From contig NC_088345.1 of NCBI RefSeq assembly GCF_036884655.1, positions 26,701,501-26,765,500 of the forward strand: DNA of 64,000 nucleotides, read 5' to 3'. This DNA is from Musa acuminata AAA Group (taxonomy: Eukaryota > Streptophyta > Magnoliopsida > Zingiberales > Musaceae). Shown here piece after piece: positions 33,893 through 44,359 of the stretch. Below the pieces are notes generated by a model that was not told the origin of the DNA, searched no databases, and was given only the letters and a program-made list of their open reading frames with translations. The translations under genes were made by a program, and so were the position numbers. How positions within the stretch are numbered: the first letter of the stretch is position 1; each line of letters starts with the position of its first letter.

Positions 33893-34210
33893 CTTTTAGA
33901 CGCAAAACTACATTTAGACGTAAAATTACGTTTAGACGTAAAACTGCGTTTAGACGCAAAACTGCGTTTAGACGTAAAACTGCATTTAGACGCAAAACTG
34001 CGTTTAGACGCAAAACTGCGTTTAGACGTAAAACTGCGTTTTGACGTAAAACTGCGTTTGGACGTAAAACTGAGTTTAGATGCAAACTACGCTTAGACGC
34101 AAACTGCGCTTAGACGCAAACTGTGCTTAGACGCAAACTGCGCTTAGACGCAAACTGTGTTTAGACGCAAACTGCGCTTAGACGCAAAACTGCGCTTAGA
34201 CGCAAACTGC
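33893..34210 (+). repeat. 18-bp tandem hairpin array in B 5' LTR
   Basis: Units GTTTAGACGYAAAACTGC at 18 bp, then 17-bp units CTTAGACGCAAACTGCG. Same array as in L and the 3' LTR (about 40100-40420) with different unit counts. Confidence 0.9.
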
Positions 34211-34339
34211 ACTGTAATTCTGCTTTTATATCGAAATCATTTTTTTATCGGACGAACGCAGCTTTAGCTTTTAAATTGCTGTAAGATTTCCGCTGCACTA
34301 ATTCACCCCCCCCCTCTTAGTGCTCTCGATCCTAACAAT

Positions 34340-34351
34340 TGGTATCAGAGC
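34340..34351 (+). other. Primer binding site of B
   Basis: TGGTATCAGAGC, exact initiator Met tRNA complement. Confidence 0.95.
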
Positions 34352-34387
34352 AGGGTATTTCTCATTTCGGATTTACACCCGAGAGAA

Positions 34388-35299
34388 ATGACTTTTCAAG
34401 AGGGCTGTTCGGTCTTTCGTCCACCGTTCTTTAACGGATTGGACTACACTTATTGGAAAACTCGAATGAGAGTTTTCTTAATTTCTCTAAATCTGGATTT
34501 ATGGAATATCATTGAAAACGGTTTTCAACTTCCCTCCAAACCGATGAATGAATGGTCGGTTTTGGAGAAGAAGAATTTTTCTTTAAACGCAAAAGTTATG
34601 AATGCCTTATTTTGCGCATTGGACAAAAATGAGTTCAATCGGATTTCTACGTGTGAAACGGCTTTCGATATTTGGCGCACTCTTGAAATCACGCACGAGG
34701 GAACTAGTAGAGTCAAAGACTCGAAAGTTAATATTTTACTGCTTGATTTCGAGCTTTTTCATATGAAACCAAGCGAAACCGTTGTTGACATGTACACCCG
34801 TTTTACGGATGTCGTCAATGGTTTAAAATCACTTGGTAAAAGCTTTTCGGATTTTGAACTCGTTAACAAAGTTTTGCGCTCACTTTCTAAAACTTGGGAT
34901 TCAAAAGTAACTGCTATTCAAGAATCGAAAAACTTGAACCATTTTCCACTTGAAGAACTAATTGGTTCATTGATCACATATGAAATGACGTGCAATGCAC
35001 GTGAAGAACTTGAGAACCACCTTCCAAAGAACAGGAAGGATTTGGGACATAGAACATTTGAAGACCACTCGAGCATAAGCTCAAGTGATGGTGAACTTAA
35101 ACTACAAATGAAACGAAAATTAAAAAGCAAAAAGAATGGAACTACTTGCTTTAAACGCAAGAAGAAGAACAAAAATTGGGATGAATCGAGCTCATCTGAA
35201 GACGAGAAAGTCAACAAAAGCGAGGCGGCAAACTACGCCTTACTAGCTTACGACATTGAGGTAATTAAAATGCCTTTGGTTTATTTTGAAATTACTTGA
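34388..35299 (+). CDS. gag: Short Sirevirus Gag of element B, intact
   Basis: 303 codons, ATG in GAGAAATGAC at the place used by A. Residues 1-215 match the capsid core of A Gag (FNGLDYTYWKTRMRVFL, SLNAKVMNALFCALDKNEFN, MYTRFTDVVNGLKSLG, EELIGSLITYEMT). A lysine-rich stretch follows where A has its first CCHC knuckle (here TTCFKRKKK, only one Cys), then an acidic SSSSEDEK segment and the ending AANYALLAYDIEVIKMPLVYFEIT. The A-type coiled coil, second knuckle and pol are absent. J and I end the same way, so the short form is inherited, not a local deletion. Probably still able to form or join capsids. It is the longest clean frame after A gag among the copia elements. Confidence 0.92.
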   Translation: MTFQEGCSVFRPPFFNGLDYTYWKTRMRVFLISLNLDLWNIIENGFQLPSKPMNEWSVLEKKNFSLNAKVMNALFCALDKNEFNRISTCETAFDIWRTLEITHEGTSRVKDSKVNILLLDFELFHMKPSETVVDMYTRFTDVVNGLKSLGKSFSDFELVNKVLRSLSKTWDSKVTAIQESKNLNHFPLEELIGSLITYEMTCNAREELENHLPKNRKDLGHRTFEDHSSISSSDGELKLQMKRKLKSKKNGTTCFKRKKKNKNWDESSSSEDEKVNKSEAANYALLAYDIEVIKMPLVYFEIT

Positions 35300-38036
35300 T
35301 GCTTTCATGATATATTTTCTTTTTTAGTTTAGAACTAATTTTCTTGAAAATTACATGTTTAAAAATAAAAATACAAAAATTATGATCATGCTGATAATTT
35401 CGAAAATAATATTGCATATTTTATGATAAACAAACAAAATGATTTTGATCATGGTTAAGAAGTAATAATGTGTATCATGTTTGATTAACATTGTTGAATG
35501 AAATCACATTTGATTTAAAGTAATGCATAAAGATGTAATATGAAATGGTTATTAACAATTTTATGCATGTGATTTTAAGTTATCCATGATCATGAGCTTG
35601 TTTGATCTTCTTGACTTAATTTCAAGATCTATAGCAAAAATCATGTTTGAATATATGAAAGTGTTAATTTCATTTTCGGATTCAGTTAACAATTGGTATC
35701 CTAACAATCAGATTTTCTCATACACTTATGAAAGATATTTTTCTAAAATGGATTTGATGAAATGATTCATGCTTATAAACTCCATCTTGAAATATGAATG
35801 ATAGTGTTTTTGCTTGCAAAGATTTGTTTCACATTCATATCTCCTATGATTCGTATGCAGAAAAAGAATTTATAAATCATAACACAATGTGATTTCTTAT
35901 GCAAAAATAAAGTGCTTTTGTGATTCTTTGCTAAAGAGAATAATTATTAAAATCATGATCTTGATAACATGAAGCTCTTTATGAATCAAGATCGTTCATT
36001 ATGCTCCCTACATTTATCAAAAAGGAGTTCTTCAAATGAAATGCAATTCAATGAAGTGTCATATTGATATCTTGAAACTTGGAATATTTTAAAATGTGAT
36101 CTTGATAAGAATGTTTCAAGTTGCTCTTTGTACTATATCTTTTCGAATGAATCATGAGCCTTGATATCATATATTTCATAATACAAGATTTCTTTGCCTT
36201 ATGTCTTGAACTTTAATGCTTATCTTAATTTGGCATATAAAGACTAAGGCATGCTTAGGTGAAAAAGAATCTCTTAAAAAATGCTTTTCCCATCTGATCG
36301 AGATTAATGATTTCATGATATTTTGTGAATCTCGAAATTAATTTTAATGACTAGATTATGAATTTCAAATTAATAATTTGATTTGAATAAGTTTTATCTA
36401 AATCATAATCTTGATCTTGCAAAATTGAAGTCACAAATAATATCTTGTGGTATTCATGAATTGATACTCACAATATGAAAGCATTGATATTCATGACTTG
36501 AATTGGATTGAAACATTGTATGCTTAATTTAATCATTCTCCTATGTTTCAAAAATTCCTTAAATGCCTTATGTGATGATTGAAAACTAATCTGCTTTATG
36601 ATGAATTACGAATCATGACTTGATCTATGATATAAATGCCTTGAAATGATTGAAATATTTAACACTTTTATGCTCTACCCCCTACTTTCTTCTTGTTTTC
36701 AATGATAAAATGGGGAGAAGTTTTGATCATGCATGGTAGGATATAATTTGACAAAATTGATACCATCATGATATGAAACATTTATGATGTACAATTATGC
36801 ATGCAATACTTGTGCTTTCTAATTATGATGTGATGTATTGCATATGATGTAAATCATGATTTAAAATGCTATGAGTGCCAAGTTACACATTTTGAGAAGA
36901 AATTGTTATATTGAAATATTAATGTAATTATGAATGGTGATATAATATCATGCATGTAATACTTCAAGTTATGATAATGATGCATGCAATGATAAAATAT
37001 TCATGATGAAAAATTGTCTTGACATTCATAACTTGATTATCCATCAATTGTCATGATTTTGAAATCGTTCTAAAAGGAAAAGAGAACTACAAAACTGTAT
37101 TCTCTCTTTCATTTTTACAATGACAAAGGGGGAGATAGCTAGCTTGTACAAGTCAAGAAGATGCAAAAACTTGATTGCTAGCTTACCTATTTTAAGAAAC
37201 AAAGATTGCTAACTTGCTTATTTCAAGAAGAAAAATTGTCTTCTTGAACATCACTATCTTGAATATCTCAAGAAGCAAAACTTGCAATTTGCACATTGCA
37301 ATAGGAAGCAAGAATCATGAGCTTACACAAGAAATTTATCTTGCATTTGCTTTCGAAATCTTTGCTAGCTTATATATTGTGAAACTTGTATATCATAAAA
37401 ATTGCTAGCTTGTTGGTCTAAAGAGAAGCAAAAAGTTGCTATCTCAAAAGAAACAAATGTGCTATCTTGCCTATCTCAAGAGGCAAAAATGCTAACTTGC
37501 GCATCTAGCAAAGTGAGCAAAATTTTCAAGAAGCAAGAGTTGCCTTCTTGAACATCTCTAATTTGCTAACTTGCATGATATAGAACTTGCTATCTTGAAC
37601 ATTACCAAAAGTGCTATCTTATATGTTATAAAACTTGAATATCTAAAACTTGATAGCATGAATGTTCTAAGCATGATGTAACACTTGCTAAATCTTCTAG
37701 CTCCAAGATTGCATGATGATAAAACTTGATATTATGATTTTCATGCAAAGAGTTGAACCAATATCACACACAAACACTTGATTGTGATACTTCTCCTTTT
37801 TGTTGATGACAAAGGGGGAGAAGTATGTTGATGAAAGTATGTTGATGACATGACATGTGATGCATAAGTTTATGCATATGTTCATGTTGACGTATTGCAA
37901 GTATTCATGATGAATATTGCAATGACTTGAATTCAGTTTGAATTCAAGGTTCTATCAATATGGCATATTGATAGGGGGAGTTTGTTTAAACTCCGGGAGT
38001 TAAGTTTAACTCCGTCATCAAGTGGTTGTCATCATC
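35300..38036 (+). other. AT-rich non-coding body of B
   Basis: About 2.7 kb without a supported gene. The first part is related to sequence after the gag stop of I and J. The latter part (about 37125-37700) is a run of GCTAGCTTGC / GCTAACTTGC and CAAGAAGCAAA motifs. PPT-like tracts at about 36717, 37126, 37811 and 37970. Two hairpins GGAGTTT/AAACTCC (37977-37994) and GGAGTTAA/TTAACTCC (37996-38013) precede the main one. Confidence 0.8.
37125..37700 (+). repeat. GCTAGC / CAAGAAGCAAA repeat module of B
   Basis: Irregular repeats of (T)TGCTAGCTTGC, GCTAACTTGC, CTATCTTG and CAAGAAGCAAA. The same module lies in I at about 54665-55320, just upstream of the 3' LTR; not found in A or E. Confidence 0.7.
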
Positions 38037-38050
38037 AAAAAGGGGGAGAT
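38037..38050 (+). other. Polypurine tract of B
   Basis: AAAAAGGGGGAGAT directly before the 3' LTR, inside the hairpin 38018-38086. Confidence 0.92.
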
Positions 38051-40547
38051 TGTTGAATCTCGTATTTTGATGATGAAACTACTTGATATATGTTTATGAT
38101 TTAATCTGCGTTTTGAGTGACGCAGGATGCTTCGATCAGGATGAGACAATTAAAGCAGGAAAATCATGTTGTGCCGAAGGAACATGTCAGAAGATTGGAC
38201 GTCGGGCCGGTGGATCGGTCGGCGTATCGACAGAAGGCTTCGGGCCGTGGACTCGGGCATTCGGCCAAGAAGAGCGGGTATTGTGCCAAGGATATCGGAG
38301 TTGCGGAGTCAACTGGCCGATTGGGCAATAGGCTGCAGGAGAGGACGATGCGCCAAAGAATCGGACGAAGCGTCGAGAGACCAATGACATGTCGGACAAC
38401 TTGGTTAATTACTTAGGATTAATTGTCTCAATCGAAGTTTTGTTTTGTTGTGCAGGATTAACTATGATAACGATGAAGACATAAAGCGAAACAAAGTGTC
38501 GGAGTCAAGCGCGAAGGATTTGTTGCGAGTTCGAGAGTTCGACGGAAGTCCGAAGGTTCGTCGGGAATGCTACCGGAACTAGCCGAGAATGAGTTGGGAG
38601 CTTGCCGAAGGGTTTTTCGGAAGCTCGCCGGAAGGTTCGTTGGAAGTTCACGGAGCTCACCGAGAAAGATCGGAGCTTGCCGACGAAGCTCGTTGAAACT
38701 CGCTAAGATCAAATCGTGAAGTCTAGGAGCTTGCCGGGAGTCCGCAGAATGGTTTTCGAGAGTTCATCGGAAGACCGCCGGAAGTTTGCCGGAAGCTCGC
38801 TAGAAGAAGTCTTGACTTGCGGACTTTGTAATAGCTTAGAAAATGTCTTTAAATTCATAGTTAGCACGTTAATTAGGGTTAGGATTAGGTGTTAATCCTA
38901 TAACCCAAGTAGGGGCCAATTAGGCCCAAGTTCGGACTGGTTTGGACCAAGTTTGGAGCCAAACCAAGTGAGCTGGAATAGTGAAAGAGGTGCAACCGCC
39001 CAGGCTATGTCTCCCAGCGAGATTGGGCGGTGCAACCGCCCCAGCCAAGAGGTGCAACCGCCCAGGGCTCAGTCTCCAAGCGAGATTGGGCGGTGCAACC
39101 TCCTCTGTCAAGAGGTAGCACCGCCAGAGCTCAAGTTTCGAGCTCTGCCAAGAGGTGCAACCACCGAGCTCGGTCTTCAAGCTCTGGCAGAGAGGTGCAA
39201 CCTCTTTGGACAGGTGATGCATTGCCTGAGCTCGGTCTTCGAGCTCTGGCAGAGAGGTGCAACCACCTCTGGCAGAGAGGTGCAACCACCTCTGGCAGAG
39301 AGGTGCATCAGCCTGAGCCCAGTTTCGAGCTCTGCCAGGTGATGCAACCACCGAGCTCAGACTTCGAGCTCTGCCAGGCGATGCAACCACTGAGCTCAGT
39401 CTTCGAGCTCTGGCAGAGAGGTGCAATCGCCTGAGCTCAGTCTTCGAGCTCTGCCAGGCGGTGCCACCTCTCCAGTCAAGAGGTGCAACCGCCTGATCCC
39501 GGAATTCCGGGATTTGATCGTTTTGAGCTCCAAATTTGAATTGGGTTGGGGCCTATAAATACCCTACCCATTCAACACTGAAAGGAAAAAGATCCACACC
39601 GAATTCTTGATCTTTTCAGTGATTCTAAGAGCTCAAATTTGTGTAAAGTCCTAAAGTTCTCCTCCTTCTGTTCTTTAAGTCTTGAATTGTAAAGAGAGGA
39701 GAGAAAGGATCTGTAAAGGTTGTCTCCTAAGCCTGTCAAAAGGAGAGAAACTGTAAAAGGGCAGTTAGCCTTCGCCCATTGAAGGAAGGCAGCTAGTTGA
39801 CGTCGGTGACCTCGTCGGAGGAGGAAGCCAAAAGTGGAGTAGGTCAAGACTGACCGAACCACTCTAAATCTCTGGTTTGCTTTTACCTTGAGCACTTTAT
39901 CATTACTGCAAACCTCCTACATTGCTACTGCCCTCTGCGCCTTTACGAACGAGTTTCTAAGCTCTGATCTTTCAGAATCTGCATTCAAACGTAAATCGTG
40001 TTTTCATACGATCTTCACACTGCAGTTTACGCTTACATTCGGATTCCATTTATAACTGCAAATTGCTTTCTACGTAAAACGCTTTTCAAGGTTCAAAACT
40101 GCTTTTAGACGCAAAACTACATTTAGACGTAAAATTACATTTAGACGTAAAACTGCGTTTAGACGCAAAACTGCGTTTAGACGTAAAACTGCGTTTAGAC
40201 GCAAAACTGCGTTTAGACGCAAAACTGCGTTTAGACGTAAAACTGCGTTTAGACGTAAAACTGCGTTTTGACGTAAAACTGCGTTTGGACGTAAAACTGA
40301 GTTTAGACGCAAACTGCGCTTAGACGCAAACTGCGCTTAGACGCAAACTGTGCTTAGACGTAAACTGTGTTTAGACGCAAACTGCGCTTAGACGCAAAAC
40401 TGCGCTTAGACGCAAACTGCACTGTAATTCTGCTTTTATATCGAAATCATTTTTTTATCGGACGAACGCAGCTTTAGCTTTTAAATTGCTGTAAGATTTC
40501 CGCTGCACTAATTCACCCCCCCCCTCTTAGTGCTCTCGATCCTAACA
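38051..40547 (+). repeat. 3' LTR of B
   Basis: 2497 bp, TGTTGAATCTCG to GATCCTAACA. U3 array 38986-39493, TATAAATA 39554-39561, 18-bp array about 40100-40420. Confidence 0.95.
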
Positions 40548-41035
40548 GCCTCAGGGTTGAAGGCTACATAGACTCGAGTTTCCAATCCGATGTCGATGAT
40601 AGTAAGTTGAATTTATAGTATCTGTACACCCTAAATGGAGAAGCATTGTGTTGGAAGAGTTCCAAGTAATATACTACTATTGACTTGTTCACAGAGGTAG
40701 AGTACATTGTTGTAGCAAAGGCAACAAAGGAGGGAGTTCGGATGAAGAAGTTCATCACAGATTCAAGAGTCGTGCCAGGCAGTGAGGAGCTGATTCTCTT
40801 ATATTGCGATAACAATGGGGTGATTGCTCAAGCAAAGGAACCCAGGTCTCATCAGAAGTGTTCTGATATGGTTCCACCTGATTAGAGAGATCGTGACCCG
40901 AGGAGATATAGGAGTAGAAAGAGTTCCATCCGAAGATAACAATGCAGATCCACTGATAAAGCTATTGCCTCAGATTGACTTTGAGCATCACAAGGGTTTG
41001 ATGGGGATCAGACACAAAGGTCATTGGCTTTCGGT
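40548..41035 (+). pseudogene. pol: RNase H end of element C
   Basis: Continues C after B. RVEGYIDSSFQSDVDDSK (first catalytic Asp region), TLNGEALCWKSSK, FTEVEYIVVAKATKEG (Glu motif), LYCDNNGVIAQAKEPRSHQK, then HLIREIVTRGD and VERVPSEDNNADPL in another frame. Stops and at least one frameshift. It would remove RNA from the RNA-DNA hybrid. Confidence 0.88.
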
Positions 41036-41168
41036 TAAGTGGGAGATTGCTAGTCATAGGTGCCTTACAAGCCAATCACGTAGGTGATGGCACATGTGAC
41101 TTGACACGCAATCTTTTTGCTTATTATTCTTATTTGGTATTTTATCACTTTATATGGCCTGTTATATG
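41036..41168 (+). repeat. PPT and first 121 bp of the 3' LTR of C
   Basis: PPT TAAGTGGGAGAT (41036-41047), then LTR start TGCTAGTCATAGGTGCC at 41048. It matches the minus-strand start of D. Cut at 41168 by the end of element F. Confidence 0.88.
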
Positions 41169-42695
41169 TGTTGGAAAATCTTGGGGGTGGCATCACATGC
41201 GCAGCGGAAGAATAAAAAATAAAATCCCCTATTCCCAAAGAGATGTTCATCGTCGTGCAAAGATTTATGTACAAAAATCCGTGAAACTTAAAACTGCATA
41301 TAGAATAGATTATGTTACCTAGAGAAATCATATATCCCTAAATCCTTGTAGATCTCTAGGAGAGGGTGAAGGAGGTCAAGCGCCCTCCTCTCTAGCGGTG
41401 ATCCACATAGCAGGGCTGCGATGACACTCCTCAAAACTCCAGGCCTGCTCTGAGGTGGAGAGGGGGAGGAGAATAGGAGAGGCAAGCAAAGACTCTAATC
41501 TATGAACCACTGAATCCCTCCCATTTATAGAGGTCCCTTGTCAATCTTAACCCTAATGGATTCTCCCCTACTGGGTATTGGATCTTCATCCAACTACCCA
41601 AGCCTCTTAGATTAGTGGATCTCTATCCAATAATCTCTTATGGGCTTTTATTGGATCTCGTCCATGGGATCCAATAATTCAGGGGCTTATTGGATATCCA
41701 ATAAGATAGGAGTTCTAGCGGATATCTCACATCCGAACCTCTACTCATCGCAATGCCTCCCATATGTGTGTGACCCTCTAAGCCCAATATCGAACTGGCC
41801 ATGAGTCATACCTATCATAACTCCTTCTGGCTTAGTGAATTATTATCTCCATAATAATTCACTCGATTCATCGACTGTGGATGTACTAGGCCACTACGCC
41901 GTAATCCCTAGACGATATAGGGGAATTCAATTTATTGGACCTGTTTGTCCTTAGTTACCATGTACCTATTATCCCTCATATTAAGATCAAGAGCGGCACT
42001 AAGAGGGGAGGTGAATTAGTGCAGTAGAAAACTTTTCCGATTTCAAAAGTCTTTGTTTCGATTAAAACCGATTTCGAACAAAATTGTTTCGATACAATCC
42101 ATTTCGGAGAGAAATTGAATTTGAAAGCTTTCATAAAAGTGTAAAAAGAATATTAAGGAGGTTTGCAATAATGTAAATTATACAAATGAAAGCAAACCAG
42201 AATTTAGAGTGGTTCGATCGATGTGACCTACATCTACTTTCGGATTCCTCCGTCGTTGAGGTCACCGGTGTCCACTAAAGGCCTTTCTTCAATAGGTGAA
42301 GACCAAACACCTCTTTACAGTGCTTTCTCCTTTTCCCAAGTTTAGGAGATAACCCTTACAAGCCTCACTCCTCTTTCTTAGATGTTTACAAAGCTAAGAG
42401 AGGGAGGGGAGGACTCTTTCTAACTTTTACAACACTTCAAACCCTAGAGATTCCAGAATATGTTAAACACTTTTGTGCCCTTTCATGCAGAAAAGGATGG
42501 GGTATTTATAGGCCCCAATGGCTTCAAAATTGAAGGAAAAAATTGTCTCATCCTGGATTTCTAGGGTAATGGCGGTACCACCGCCATTACTGGGTGGTAC
42601 CATCGCTTGACAAAGCTCGGAGACCGAGCTCTAGCGGTACCACAGCTAGACAGGGGCGATACCACCATTGGCAGCATAAATTGCCAGCGGTATCA

Positions 42696-43089
42696 TGTTA
42701 GGACTCTAGCTAGGAGAGTCCTAATTGAGTGGGACATTCATGTAAAACATACCTAAGCCGACCCCTATTAAAGAGGTGAAGAGGCCGGCTAGGGTTAGGA
42801 GGTTGTTTCTTAGAGAAGAATTAGGAGTTGTAAAGGAATATGAGTCTTGAGTAGAAGTCCTATTAGGAGTTGGTTAGAAGTAGGAGTCTTAAGTAGGAGT
42901 CCTATTAGGAGTTAGGGTTTAGAAATACTATAAATAGCCATGTATTCCTCCTCTTTTGATAAGCAATAGATGAATCTTTTCTGCAGCCTTTGAGCAGCAA
43001 TTAGGAGGGAGGAACCCCTATAGAGTTCCAAGGAGGCCGATCCCCTAAAGAGATCAACCCCAAGTTTAGAATCTGCAAGGGTTCTAACA
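42696..43089 (+). repeat. 5' LTR of G1
   Basis: 394 bp, TGTTAGGACTCTAG to GGGTTCTAACA. Near its start an inverted pair GGACTCT / AGAGTCC. TATAAATA at 42929-42936. Confidence 0.95.
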
Positions 43090-43091
43090 CC

Positions 43092-43103
43092 TGGTATCAG
43101 AGC
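43092..43103 (+). other. Primer binding site of G1
   Basis: TGGTATCAGAGC, exact initiator Met tRNA complement, two bases after the LTR. Confidence 0.95.
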
Positions 43104-44359
43104 AGCATTCTTGGCATCGCTGCCCTTCCACAGCCATCCATCAACCCTCCACAACCGCCCAAAGCAATTCCCACAATTGCTTAAGAGATCGTTGCCAAAT
43201 TCTACCGTCATCTCCGCCACCACATATCATCTTTTGATCTCTCCGTGAATTGCAACAGGTTCTAGTTTTCTACCTTACTGCTGCTGCAATTTAGTTATCC
43301 TTATTTGAAAATTCTAAAAAAAATATTCCTATATTGCTGCATAAACTTTTCGTCATAAAGTTTTCATCTCTACGACGAAAGATACATTGCAGAATTCCAA
43401 CCGTATAGCACCGTCTGTTTGATCTTGCTACTGTGTTTTTTCTATCCAAATCTCTACAAAATTTTTATGACATCTTTGACATTTCCTAACAGCAGATTTC
43501 CATTGGTTTTGTCAAAAAATTCTCAATATAAACCATTGATATTTTACGTCTAATTTGCTATACTTAAAAATCTGCACTGTAAAATTTCAGCCGCATAGCA
43601 CTATTTGTTTGATCTTGATACTACGTTGTTTCTATGCAAATCTCTACGAAATTTTTATGATAGCTTTGACAATTCCTAACAGTAGAATTTCATTTGGTTT
43701 CATCAAAAAATTCTCAATATAAACCACTGATCTTTTACGTCCAATCTGCTATACTTAAAAATCTGTGCTACAGAAAATTTCAGCCACATATTGTTGCCTT
43801 AACCCATCTATTTGCAATCTTTTTTGAATGAAATTTCTTATACACTTCATAGATCATCTTAGCTTCCATCTAAGATTGATCTATTAAGAAATTCATCTCT
43901 AAAAATGATTTTGTATTGCTGCAAATTTTTGTCGTAACCCGCAGAAATTTCTCGACGAGAATTCTGCAATCGCAACTTGCACCAATTTCCTTGCTGTTAT
44001 ACTGCCAAAATTTTCTTGATTAAATTAAATATCCTTGCTGTAATATAAACAGTGATTTTTCTATCAATTCTCTTCTCAATTCTCTCAAGTTTTTGGTGGA
44101 AATTATGTCGAGAAACTGTTGTTTCTTCGACGACAATTCTAATCTTATAAGACAGCACATACTTGCTGCAACTTCCACTTATTTCTATCAAACCTTTGCT
44201 ACCATCTACCACAGATCCAAAACTTTCATCTACAGCCCTAAAACTCCACTAAACCACACTCTCAAACTGCACCCAAAATAGCTACAAAACAAGCCTAAAC
44301 CGTAGCCTACATACACCAATCTACCAACCCTTTCGACCATCACCTCTCTCAACCAATAC
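43104..44359 (+). other. Long 5' leader of G1 with 190-bp tandem repeat
   Basis: No gene. Units starting at about 43401 and 43591 (CCGTATAGCACC / CCGCATAGCACT, then TGTTTGATCTTG, TCTCAATATAAACC), with a third partial unit near 43782. Also in G2. Confidence 0.8.

Larger units (their letters stand above)
31820..34337 (+). repeat. 5' LTR of B
   Basis: 2518 bp. U3 array of GGCGGTGCAACCGCC type at 32755-33284, TATAAATA at 33345-33352, leader 18-bp array at about 33893-34210, end CTCGATCCTAACA. Confidence 0.95.
31820..40547 (+). mobile_element. Element B: gag-only Sirevirus, young
   Basis: LTRs 31820-34337 and 38051-40547, PBS 34340-34351, intact gag 34388-35299, AT-rich non-coding body 35300-38036 and PPT. 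Exact duplication GCCTC at 31815-31819 and 40548-40552, inside RNase H of C. The two LTRs are nearly identical by eye apart from repeat-number differences (about 27 bp fewer in U3 of the 3' LTR, different 18-bp unit counts). No protease, integrase or RT. It fits the class of LTR elements that keep only gag, mobilised by an autonomous relative such as A. The first dinucleotide is TA instead of TG. Confidence 0.95.
4907..41168 (+). mobile_element. Element C: Angela/Tork-like copia, split by E, B and F
   Basis: Host element of most of the window. Pieces in order: RT 4907-6152, a 45-bp bridge 31775-31819 (frame continues as KTKYLLPVHGGRSL), RNase H and 3' end 40548-41035, PPT 41036-41047 and the first 121 bp of the 3' LTR, 41048-41168. 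The reading order is restored exactly when E and B are removed. Its 5' LTR, gag, protease and integrase are not in the window. LTR family identity is shown by solo LTR D and element F, which carry the same LTR in the opposite orientation. Clade name inferred from the RT/RNase H style and an LTR of about 1.6 kb. Confidence 0.85.

Noticed and set aside
37214..37408. Small frame in the B body as an accessory gene
   Set aside because: 65 codons in an AT-rich repeat module, not conserved in I or J.
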